From: Geosporobacter ferrireducens
GTDB lineage: Bacteria > Bacillota > Clostridia > Peptostreptococcales > Thermotaleaceae
Assembly: GCF_001750685.1 (NCBI RefSeq)
Contig: NZ_CP017269.1
Span: 5,559,416-5,623,415, forward strand
Length of the DNA: 64,000 nucleotides
Direction: 5' to 3'
This document shows positions 25,094-32,393 of the stretch, in pieces. Below the pieces are notes generated by a model. It saw nothing but the letters and a program-made list of their open reading frames with translations. It did no database searches and was not told the origin of the DNA. Made by a program: the position numbers and the translations under genes. Each line of letters opens with the position of its first letter. Within the stretch, counting starts at the first letter, position 1.

Positions 25094-25119
25094 AAAGAGT
25101 CATTTTAGACTCTTTTTTT
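25094..25119 (+). terminator. Terminator after the DJ-1-family gene
   Basis: AAAGAGTC (25094-25101) pairs with GACTCTTT (25108-25115) and runs into seven T residues. Confidence 0.85.
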
Positions 25120-25314
25120 ATGAAAAAATTATGGATCATTTAATTCTAATAGAATAAGAATAAGGCACAAAATAAACTGGAATGTATATTTATAAGAACT
25201 TTGGTTAAGTTCCTGATAATTAAAGAATTTTCAAAAAATACACACAATAGGCAGGAAATCCCTTTAAGATATAGAATATAATATGCAGAAAACCTCGAAA
25301 AAGGAGAGACTGCC

Positions 25315-25458
25315 ATGATAGAGAGACAAGATAGATTCAATGAGGAAATTGAAGAGTTAAAAAGCATTTATAAAAAGCTGGATGAAGTAAATCAAAAAAG
25401 ATTGGAAGAGGCGATCATACTATTGAAAACAAAGTTTTCCGAAAGGCTTAGAGTATGA
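25315..25458 (+). CDS. Very small coiled-coil-like protein, 47 residues
   Basis: An ATG at 25315 is preceded by AAGGAGA at 7 bases and opens a 47-codon frame ending TGA. The product is highly charged and helical (RFNEEIEELKSIYKKLDEV, then KRLEEAIILLKTKFSERL), with leucine and isoleucine at coiled-coil spacing. It resembles small regulatory or anti-repressor-like proteins only in general character, and I do not recognise a family. The strong ribosome site and isolated position support a real gene. Confidence 0.5.
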   Translation: MIERQDRFNEEIEELKSIYKKLDEVNQKRLEEAIILLKTKFSERLRV

Positions 25459-25796
25459 TGCTTTAGAAAAGATGAAGTATATACTGTTTTTTAGGACAAT
25501 CTCCTACCCGTGAAAGAGTCGGATAATCGGGAAATATACTACAATACATTTTGTTTTTTTGTATAATATTATTTTTTTCGTATTTTTTGAAGGAATTTGA
25601 CATTCTTCATAGAATTATTATCTTTGGATAAAGTTGGACAAATCGTGAAACTTTGTCTGAATTTTCAATATATTGTACTGAGATAGAGTGTATGGAGAAG
25701 GATATCTATAGTTGACTGAAGTCTATCAAATAGTAAGGACTTTATTTTAATCAAGCGTAGATAGAGGATGTTAAACTGTTTAGGGGGTTGTTTCAA
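25459..25796 (+). other. Gene-free leader region of the SH3-NlpC/P60 gene
   Basis: These 338 bases hold no supported frame. A weak promoter may be present around 25596-25622 (TTTGACATTC then TTATTAT). The long interval suggests an extended leader or binding sites, but I found no recognised riboswitch or repeat. Confidence 0.3.
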
Positions 25797-26912
25797 ATGA
25801 CAAAAGGTTTTAAATTACGGGTTATTGTAATGTTCAGTATTCTATGTATAATGGTAATGTCTGCAGCAGCTTATGGGGAAGAAGCCAATAAAGGAATCAC
25901 AGTAGCAAATGAAGTAAATGTCAGAAAAGAACCTGAACAGACATCTGATGTAATGACGACCCTAAAACTCGGTGAATATGTGAATATAAAGGACAATGAG
26001 GATGATTGGTATTTGGTTGAGTTATCAAACGGAAGTACTGGATGGGTGTACAACGATTTAATTATCCCCGTTGAAGAAAAGAAAGATTTAATTAAAAAAG
26101 GTTTAATTACCGGGGAGAATCTGAATGTACGAAAAAGCCCGGATATGAATGCTGAAGTTGTAAAAACGATAGGAAAAGATACGCAAGTAACGATCGTAGA
26201 TGAAATGGATGGGTGGTTTCACATCATTCTACAGGACGATCTAAAAGGATGGGTTCATAGTGATTATGTTTCAACGAAGCCTAACTATTCAACAGGAAGA
26301 GTGACGGGCAGTAATGTAAACTTAAGAGCAAATCCATCTATGGATGCAAAAGTGCTTATAAAGTTAAATCAAGATACCTATGTTGCAGTAAAAGGCTTTC
26401 AAGAGGGTTGGTATAGCGTTATAGACGGCAGTGACAGGGAAGGTTGGATTCACCAGGATTTTATAGCTATTGTACTGGATAATAGCGATGCTTCAACTCC
26501 GGTTTCCAGATCGGCTAGCCGATTTGCAGGCCTTGCAAAATTAGGTGAGTATGCAAAAGGATTTTTAGGAACACCCTATAAATATGGAACCAGTGGACCA
26601 AAAAGTTTTGATTGTTCAGGCTTCACTTCCTATATATTTAAAAACTTTGGTGTTGTTTTGCCAAGAAGCTCTAAGGATCAAGCTACTGCAGGAGAAAAGG
26701 TATTGAAGAAAGATTTAAGCTTAGGTGATTTAGTATTCTTTGATACAGTAGGCAAGATTGATGGAAAAATAACACATGTTGGGATGTATATCGGTGATGG
26801 CAAGTTCATACATGCGTCCTCTGGGAGTAGCGCAAAAAAGGTAGTTATTTCAGAACTCAATGAAGGTTACTATAAAGATCGGTTTGTTACTGCAAGAAGA
26901 ATATTTAACTAA
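25797..26912 (+). CDS. Secreted NlpC/P60 endopeptidase with three SH3b domains
   Basis: A signal peptide (FKLRVIVMFSILCIMVMSAAA) leads to three bacterial SH3 repeats at about residues 30-85, 98-155 and 165-225, each with a V-R/N-V-R-K/A-x-P core and a GW(V/I) end. An NlpC/P60 catalytic domain follows, with Cys in FDCSGFTSYIF and His in THVGMYIGDGKFIH. The enzyme should cut peptidoglycan stem peptides (gamma-D-Glu-diaminopimelate) outside the cell. I choose ATG at 25797, 8 bases after AGGGGG; TTG at 25788 is the alternative. Confidence 0.93.
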   Translation: MTKGFKLRVIVMFSILCIMVMSAAAYGEEANKGITVANEVNVRKEPEQTSDVMTTLKLGEYVNIKDNEDDWYLVELSNGSTGWVYNDLIIPVEEKKDLIKKGLITGENLNVRKSPDMNAEVVKTIGKDTQVTIVDEMDGWFHIILQDDLKGWVHSDYVSTKPNYSTGRVTGSNVNLRANPSMDAKVLIKLNQDTYVAVKGFQEGWYSVIDGSDREGWIHQDFIAIVLDNSDASTPVSRSASRFAGLAKLGEYAKGFLGTPYKYGTSGPKSFDCSGFTSYIFKNFGVVLPRSSKDQATAGEKVLKKDLSLGDLVFFDTVGKIDGKITHVGMYIGDGKFIHASSGSSAKKVVISELNEGYYKDRFVTARRIFN

Positions 26913-26918
26913 GAAAAT

Positions 26919-26951
26919 AAACCCTACTACAGATTTTGTAGTAGGGTTTTA
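26919..26951. terminator. Bidirectional terminator between two cell-wall hydrolase genes
   Basis: A 13-bp inverted repeat (AAACCCTACTACA, 26919-26931, with its complement at 26937-26949) separates the convergent genes, with A and T tracts on both sides. Confidence 0.85.
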
Positions 26952-27440
26952 TGCTTCTTGATTGTTTGTATCATAGGAAGACTTTTTTGCCAGAACTTTA
27001 TCTACATATCGAATGGTTTCTTGGAAGGGCGGAATTCCTTTATACTTATCAACGTTTGCAGGACCAGCGTTGTAGGCTGCTAAAGCCAGGTTAATATTGC
27101 CACTATACCGATCAAGCATACTTCTTAAATAACGAACGCCCCCATCGATGTTTTGCTTTGGGTCCCAAGGGTTTTTAACCCCGAGTCCTTTTGCAGTTTG
27201 TGGCATTAATTGCATTAGACCCTGTGCGCCGGCTGAAGAGAGTGCTTTGGGGTTGAAGCTGGATTCCGTGCTCATGACGGCTTTAATCAAATTGAAGTCG
27301 ATTTTATATTTGTCTGCAGCTGCTTGGATCATACTGTCATAATCTGTGGATGACTGGCCAGTATCCAACTTAGAGCTTTCTAAAGCAGACTGTAAGATGT
27401 CTTCGAAGTCAGTCGTCTGCTCGTTTTTAAGAAATTTCAC
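26949..27440 (-). CDS. Lytic transglycosylase (Slt/MltE type)
   Basis: The catalytic domain is complete: VMSTESSFNPKA with the catalytic Glu, AGAQGLMQLMPQTAKGLG, NIDGGVRYLRSMLD and NLALAAYNAGPANVDKY. It should cleave peptidoglycan glycan strands. The GTG at 27440 (reverse strand) has no good ribosome site. The frame stays open upstream for about 27 more codons of plausible sequence (KVIQSIFQQKLQDIQSRLP) back to an AAAGGAG at about 27525, where only ATT or ATA codons occur in frame. The true start may therefore be non-canonical. There is no signal peptide in either version. Confidence 0.85.
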   Translation of the reverse strand: MKFLKNEQTTDFEDILQSALESSKLDTGQSSTDYDSMIQAAADKYKIDFNLIKAVMSTESSFNPKALSSAGAQGLMQLMPQTAKGLGVKNPWDPKQNIDGGVRYLRSMLDRYSGNINLALAAYNAGPANVDKYKGIPPFQETIRYVDKVLAKKSSYDTNNQEA

Positions 27441-27667
27441 CTGACTTGGAAGACGGCTTTGTATATCTTGAAGTTTTTGTTGGAAAATTGACTGAATAAC
27501 TTTATTATGTATGTGAATCCACTCCTTTCTCAGTATAAAATAATTGGAAGAAAAATATCACAATAACAATATCGGACAAATTTCCAAAAATCTTTATGAT
27601 ATAATGAAGAAAAAGTTATTTTTTTATTCAATTATCAGATCATGTTAAGATCATTGGGGGTGAAAAT

Positions 27668-28729
27668 GTGCATAGATCCATTGTGCACATTGATATGGAT
27701 GCTTTTTACGCTTCTGTAGAACAAAAAGATTATCCAAATCTCAGGAATAAACCAATTGTTGTAGGCGGGAATCCAGAGGAGCGAGGGGTTGTCTGTACTG
27801 CATCTTATGAAGCAAGGAAATATGGCATCCATTCTGCGATGCCGACAGTGAAGGCAAAAAAGCTTTGTCCAGAGTTACTAATTATTCCTGTCCGCATGGA
27901 GCGTTACATAGAAATATCAAATCAAATTCATGAGATATTTGCACAATATACGGACTTGATCGAGCCTCTTTCTCTAGATGAAGCTTTCTTGGATGTTTGT
28001 GGAAGTGATTCTATAGAGATTGGATTGGAAATCAAGCATAAAATTAAACAAGAATTAGATTTAACTGCATCTGTAGGGATATCCGTCAATAAATTTTTAG
28101 CAAAATTAGCCTCCGGATATCAAAAACCAGATGGTTTTACAGTCATTGAAGAGAAAAATATTCAAAAATTTTTAAATCGATTACCAGTTGGAAAACTTTG
28201 GGGTGTTGGACCGAAGACAGAAAAAGAATTAAATCGTATTGGGATTTATCAAGTACATGACTTGTTGAAATATGATGAAAGAATTCTAGTAGGTAAATTC
28301 GGGAAAAAAGGTATAGAATTGTTAAACTATGCAAGAGGAAAAGATGATAGACCTGTAGAAAATAAATACAAAAGAAAATCATTGGGAGAAGAATGCACTT
28401 TTGCTAAGGATACTGATGATCTTACACTACTCAAAGAGCAGATTTATCAGCAATGTGAGGCAATTGTTAAAAAACTGCAAGAAGGTAATTTGCTTGTTAG
28501 AACGCTTACAGTAAAAGTAAAATATGAGGACTTTACTCAGATCTCAAGAACGGTTTCATTCAGCGGATATACAAGTGATCTAAAGCTGTTAAGAGAAGCA
28601 TCTGAAAATGTACTGGTAAAAAAAATATCTAGAGATAAAAAGCTGCGGCTTGTTGGGATACAGGTTTCAAATATTCTACATCCTAATGAACCTATGCAAA
28701 TGCAACTAAACTTTGATCATATGTTATAA
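27668..28729 (+). CDS. dinB: DNA polymerase IV
   Basis: This Y-family translesion polymerase has the palm motifs HIDMDAFYASVEQ and LSLDEAFLDV with the catalytic acids, the thumb helix-hairpin-helix region (LWGVGPKTEKELNRIGI) and a little-finger domain. A possible sliding-clamp peptide ends the protein (QMQLNFD). The 353-residue length is normal. The start is GTG at 27668 behind GGGGGTG. I see no LexA box upstream, so SOS control is not shown. Confidence 0.95.
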   Translation: MHRSIVHIDMDAFYASVEQKDYPNLRNKPIVVGGNPEERGVVCTASYEARKYGIHSAMPTVKAKKLCPELLIIPVRMERYIEISNQIHEIFAQYTDLIEPLSLDEAFLDVCGSDSIEIGLEIKHKIKQELDLTASVGISVNKFLAKLASGYQKPDGFTVIEEKNIQKFLNRLPVGKLWGVGPKTEKELNRIGIYQVHDLLKYDERILVGKFGKKGIELLNYARGKDDRPVENKYKRKSLGEECTFAKDTDDLTLLKEQIYQQCEAIVKKLQEGNLLVRTLTVKVKYEDFTQISRTVSFSGYTSDLKLLREASENVLVKKISRDKKLRLVGIQVSNILHPNEPMQMQLNFDHML

Positions 28730-28742
28730 AGGGGGAATGGGA

Positions 28743-29621
28743 ATGAGACAAACCAGATTGAAAACAAGCAGGGAATATAAGGGAAGAAATATTGGGATTA
28801 TTATTGCCTTTGCATTGCTTCTTCCAGTCATAGCCATTTCGCTGGGATATATAGGTACCAAATATATTGTTATTCCAAATATTTTATCAAAGCAAGAGCT
28901 TTCTCAGAAAAAAGAAATGGTACAGGAAAACCGAGAACAGCCTTCACCGCAAGAGAGCGCAAATACAAATGCAGAGACAACACAGGAGGCTTATGCCAGT
29001 ACCTTTGAGATTCAAGGTTTTACCATTCACGGTATTCAACTAGGCAGTTTTTCAACTACCGACAATGCCCAAGTTTTAATGGATACTTTGAGAAAAGAAA
29101 ACTTTGGAGTCTATCTATGGCAGAAGGATGGTTTTAAAGTGATTTCTATCGCACTAATGGATAGAAACGAAGTGGACAAAGTACTTCCAAAAGTCAAAGC
29201 TTTTGATGAAAATGCTTTTGTAGTCACAACGAACATACCTGTGCGTGCAGTGAAGTATAATAAGGATGATGCAAAATATACGTTATTACTTTCAAACGAA
29301 AATAGAAAGTTAATTGAAATTTATCAACAACTTTCAAAACAAATCTCTGAGGACTATATTAATCAAAATATAAAAGACTTGGAGAAAATTTCCCAACAGA
29401 TACAACAGGTAAAAGAAATTAAAGAAGAGATAGAAAAAAGTGCACCTACAGCAGAATTGGGCAAGTTGAACGCTGCTTATATAGCAATGCTGGATCAAAT
29501 GATTGTTGGACTTGAAGAATCTTTGATTTTAAAAGATCAAAATGCTTTTATTAGATTGCAAAATACATTCACAAGCAGTCTTTACCAATATTATAGTTTT
29601 GCGACTAGTGATGCATACTGA
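28743..29621 (+). CDS. Membrane-anchored SPOR-domain protein
   Basis: After a short basic cytoplasmic tail, one membrane segment (IGIIIAFALLLPVIAISLGYI) anchors the protein. A Ser/Thr/Gln-rich linker leads to a SPOR domain at about residues 95-165 (IHGIQLGSFSTTDNAQVLMDTL, then LWQKDGFKVISIA, as features). The rest is helical. SPOR domains bind glycan strands lacking stem peptides at division or sporulation septa. I choose ATG at 28743, 7 bases after AAAGGGGGA. It heads a run of closely spaced genes up to 32084. Confidence 0.8.
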   Translation: MRQTRLKTSREYKGRNIGIIIAFALLLPVIAISLGYIGTKYIVIPNILSKQELSQKKEMVQENREQPSPQESANTNAETTQEAYASTFEIQGFTIHGIQLGSFSTTDNAQVLMDTLRKENFGVYLWQKDGFKVISIALMDRNEVDKVLPKVKAFDENAFVVTTNIPVRAVKYNKDDAKYTLLLSNENRKLIEIYQQLSKQISEDYINQNIKDLEKISQQIQQVKEIKEEIEKSAPTAELGKLNAAYIAMLDQMIVGLEESLILKDQNAFIRLQNTFTSSLYQYYSFATSDAY

Positions 29622-29634
29622 TGGAGGGATTGAA

Positions 29635-29994
29635 TTGAAAATTGAAGAGATAAAAAGATTATTAGAAGCTGATTGTTTGATCGGGGAAGAATGTATGGAT
29701 GAGGAGGTAGATATGGCCTTCGGCTGTGATCTAATGAGTGATGTATTAGCTTTTACCAGTGGAAGGACGCTGTTGCTTACTGGATTAACAAACCCTCAAG
29801 TAATTCGGACTGCAGAGATGTTAGATATACATGTTATTGTTTTCGTAAGAGGAAAAAAACCGAGTAAGGAAGTCTTAGATTTAGCTGTTGAAAATAACAT
29901 TGTTCTTTTATCAACAAAACATATTATGTATAATGCATGTGGCATTTTATTCAAAAATGGTTTAAAAGGAGTCCCTATTAGAGGAGTTGAATAA
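29635..29994 (+). CDS. DRTGG-domain-like protein, copy 1
   Basis: The 119-residue product matches the small single-domain DRTGG-type proteins (IEEIKRLLEADCLIG, GCDLMSDVLAFTSGRTLLLTG, then IHVIVFVRGKKP and NNIVLLSTKHIMY). Such domains occur as ligand-binding parts of larger enzymes but their ligand is unproven. I choose TTG at 29635 behind GGAGGGA; an upstream ATG at 29542 lies inside the SPOR gene and lacks a site. A second copy lies at 30465-30800, separated by an RsbW-like gene. Confidence 0.75.
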   Translation: MKIEEIKRLLEADCLIGEECMDEEVDMAFGCDLMSDVLAFTSGRTLLLTGLTNPQVIRTAEMLDIHVIVFVRGKKPSKEVLDLAVENNIVLLSTKHIMYNACGILFKNGLKGVPIRGVE

Positions 29995-29999
29995 AGAAA

Positions 30000-30443
30000 A
30001 TGGACAAAGAAAGCAACATTAACGGAATCAAATTACAGTATGAGATTATTAAAGATGATTTTTCTAGAGCAGGGGAAGCCTCCAGTAATGTAAAGAAAGT
30101 CTTGAGACAATTAGGAATTGATGATACGGTTATACGAAGAACCGCAATTGTAACCTATGAAGCAGAAATGAATATTGTAATCCATTCCGAAGGGGGAAGG
30201 ATAAAGGTGCTAATTAACCCGGATCATATTCAAATCACAGCAGAAGACTTTGGGCCAGGTATTGAGAATATAGAACTTGCTATGCAAGAAGGTTATTCAA
30301 CCGCTTCCAATAAGGTAAGAGAACTGGGATTTGGTGCAGGTATGGGACTGCCGAATATGAAAAGATGCAGTAATGAATTTAGCATTCATTCAAAAAAAGG
30401 CGAAGCGACTATTGTTACAATGATCATCTATATAAATGGTTAA
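30000..30443 (+). CDS. RsbW-like ATP-binding (anti-sigma/serine kinase) protein
   Basis: At 147 residues this is a stand-alone GHKL ATPase domain of the RsbW/SpoIIAB type. The N box is near VTYEAEMNIVIHS, the G1 box is EDFGPGIENIELA and the G2 segment is LGFGAGMGLPNMKR, with a short helix after it. Proteins of this type phosphorylate an anti-anti-sigma factor or a similar partner, but none is encoded nearby. It begins 5 bases after the first DRTGG gene. A direct role in sigma control is therefore only a family inference. Confidence 0.85.
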   Translation: MDKESNINGIKLQYEIIKDDFSRAGEASSNVKKVLRQLGIDDTVIRRTAIVTYEAEMNIVIHSEGGRIKVLINPDHIQITAEDFGPGIENIELAMQEGYSTASNKVRELGFGAGMGLPNMKRCSNEFSIHSKKGEATIVTMIIYING

Positions 30444-30464
30444 TCATTAAGGAGGAAAATCAAA

Positions 30465-30800
30465 ATGCGCGTTAAAGATTTAGTTGAGAAAGTAGGCTTT
30501 CGGCATATAGCTGGTAAAACAGCTTTAGAAAAAGAACTTACCGGATTATACTGTTGTGATTTGCTTAGCTGGGTTATGTCCCATGCAAAACAAGGCGATG
30601 CTTGGATTACTGTTCAGACTCATGTGAATGTGGTAGCTATTGCCAGTCTGCTTGATTTAGGATGTATCATTATACCTGAGGATGCAGAAATTGATAATGC
30701 CACTGTAGATAAAGCAGTAGATGAGGACATTGCAATCTTAGCAACACATTTGAGCAGTTTTGAAATATTTAAACGGCTATATGAACAAGGTCTGAGGTAA
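30465..30800 (+). CDS. DRTGG-domain-like protein, copy 2
   Basis: The 111-residue product shows the same fold pattern as the copy at 29635 (MRVKDLVEKVGFRHIAG, CCDLLSWVMSHAKQGDAWITVQTH, VVAIASLLDLGCIIIPED). A paired arrangement suggests that the two copies may form a complex or sense related ligands. ATG follows AAGGAGG at 10 bases. Its last base is shared with the start of the PHP gene (TAATG), so the two are translationally coupled. Confidence 0.75.
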   Translation: MRVKDLVEKVGFRHIAGKTALEKELTGLYCCDLLSWVMSHAKQGDAWITVQTHVNVVAIASLLDLGCIIIPEDAEIDNATVDKAVDEDIAILATHLSSFEIFKRLYEQGLR

Positions 30801-31531
30801 TGATAAAAGCATATTATGATTTACACATTCATACTGCTCTTTCTCCCTGTGGAGATAAGGATATGACACCGAATAATATTATCAACATGAGTGTGATTAA
30901 AGGTTTAAACGTTATTGCAATCACAGATCACAACAGTATAGATAATTGTCGTGCTTGTATTCGAGTAGGTGAAAAAAATGGAATTTTGGTCATACCGGCA
31001 ATGGAGTTGCAGACCAAGGAAGAAATCCACTTATTATGCCTATTTAAAAATCTTTCAATGTTAGAAAATTTTCATGAAATTATTCTCGGTAAATTAGGTA
31101 CTCAAGAAAATTTGCCAGATTTTTTTGGAAGACAACTGATCTTTGATGAACAAGATTGTATTGTTGGAGAAAATCATCGGCTATTAATTACTTCTGCAGC
31201 TATTACGCTGGAAGAAGCAGTAGAAAAAATAAGCAACTTGGGTGGTATTGCAGTTCCGGCACACATTAATAAAGGTGCCTATAGTATTATCACTAACCTG
31301 GGATTCATTCCAGAACATCTTCCAATTAATACCATAGAGCTAACTAAAAAAACAGATATACAATCTTTCCAAACAAAACACCCTAATCTTAAAAATTATA
31401 ATATTATACAAGATTCAGATGCTCATTATCTATGGGAAATTTCTGAAAGAGAACATTACTTGGAAGTGGGTGAACTAGCGATAGATGAGATTTTTTCTGT
31501 ACTTTCCCAGAATAACAATACAGTGAGGTGA
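30800..31531 (+). CDS. PHP-domain metal-dependent phosphoesterase
   Basis: The 243-residue protein shows the four PHP metal motifs: YDLHIHTALSPCGDKDM, IAITDHNSIDN, PAMELQTKEEIHLLCLF and the C-terminal GIAVPAHINKGAY with QDSDAHYL. It should hydrolyse a phosphoester, for example on a nucleotide or small phosphorylated molecule, but the substrate is unknown. It overlaps the second DRTGG gene by one base and is followed 4 bases later by an ATP-binding protein, which points to one functional unit. Confidence 0.88.
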   Translation: MIKAYYDLHIHTALSPCGDKDMTPNNIINMSVIKGLNVIAITDHNSIDNCRACIRVGEKNGILVIPAMELQTKEEIHLLCLFKNLSMLENFHEIILGKLGTQENLPDFFGRQLIFDEQDCIVGENHRLLITSAAITLEEAVEKISNLGGIAVPAHINKGAYSIITNLGFIPEHLPINTIELTKKTDIQSFQTKHPNLKNYNIIQDSDAHYLWEISEREHYLEVGELAIDEIFSVLSQNNNTVR

Positions 31532-31535
31532 GGGG

Positions 31536-32084
31536 ATGAAAGAATTATCTCTCCATATTTTAGATATTATTCAAAATAGTATTTCGGCCAATGCCTCCTT
31601 GATTAAAATAATCATTGAAGAGGACGATTCAATGGACAAGTTTTCTATAAAGATAACGGATGATGGTATTGGTATGGATCGAGAGATGCTGGAAAAGGTA
31701 ACCGATCCTTTTATAACTACAAGAAAAAGTCGTAGAGTAGGTCTAGGAATATCTCTATTCAAAGCGGCTGCCGAAAGATGTAATGGTTCTTTCTCTATAG
31801 AGTCTGTCAAAGGAGAAGGAACAACTGTATTAGCAGTTTTTCAAAGAAGTCATATAGATCGGGCGCCATTAGGAAATATGGCAGAAACAATTGCTACTTG
31901 TATTCATGGTAATGAATATATAGAATATTATTATAAGCACATCTATAATAAAGAGATATTTACTTTTGATACAAAAGAAATAAAAAAAATCACTGGAGAA
32001 TTACCTATTATTGCTGTTGAAGTCATAACTTGGATAAAGGATTATATTCAAGAGGGATTAAATGAATTGTACAGTAAATCATGA
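31536..32084 (+). CDS. Orphan histidine-kinase-like ATPase
   Basis: The N-terminal half is a GHKL ATPase (N box ILDIIQNSISANAS, G1 ITDDGIGMDREML, G2 RRVGLGISLFKAAAE). There is no sensor, dimerisation or phospho-accepting histidine domain ahead of it. About 75 C-terminal residues are of unknown type. With 182 residues it is a stand-alone domain, the second such ATPase in this gene set. ATG follows GTGAGGGG. It is the last gene before the rnf promoter. Confidence 0.8.
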   Translation: MKELSLHILDIIQNSISANASLIKIIIEEDDSMDKFSIKITDDGIGMDREMLEKVTDPFITTRKSRRVGLGISLFKAAAERCNGSFSIESVKGEGTTVLAVFQRSHIDRAPLGNMAETIATCIHGNEYIEYYYKHIYNKEIFTFDTKEIKKITGELPIIAVEVITWIKDYIQEGLNELYSKS

Positions 32085-32157
32085 AAAATGTGATTTTTGT
32101 CAATTCATTTTTCTTTGCTTTTGTATAAAATGCAAGTATGGTTAAAAAGTCAAACAA

Positions 32158-32186
32158 TTGACATTTAACGACATTGCAGATACTAT
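32158..32186 (+). promoter_or_regulatory. Promoter of the rnf operon
   Basis: TTGACA (32158-32163), a 17-base spacer and TACTAT (32181-32186) form a strong sigma-A-type promoter. It lies about 200 bases before rnfC, giving a long leader. Confidence 0.75.
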
Positions 32187-32222
32187 TATATAGTAAGAAT
32201 ATTTATAAACTTTCAAAAAAAA

Positions 32223-32279
32223 TTCTTATACTTATCAATTAAGTGAATAGTAGAATAAGTATAAGAAATTTTCATTTTT
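32223..32279 (+). promoter_or_regulatory. Hairpin with T-rich tail in the rnf leader, possible attenuator
   Basis: TTCTTATACTTAT (32223-32235) pairs perfectly over 13 bp with 32255-32267, leaving a 19-base loop, and is followed by TTTTCATTTTT. It lies between the promoter and rnfC, so it could terminate transcription early. The stem is AT-rich, so the strength is uncertain, and no ligand-binding fold is recognised. Confidence 0.4.
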
Positions 32280-32393
32280 GTTGGATAATACTGTATACAT
32301 GAAAAACGTTTTACTTTATAATTAATATTAGTATTGCAAAGAAAAATGAGTGTTTCCTTTTACTATACTTTAAAGAATAAGGGGTGAATGTCA

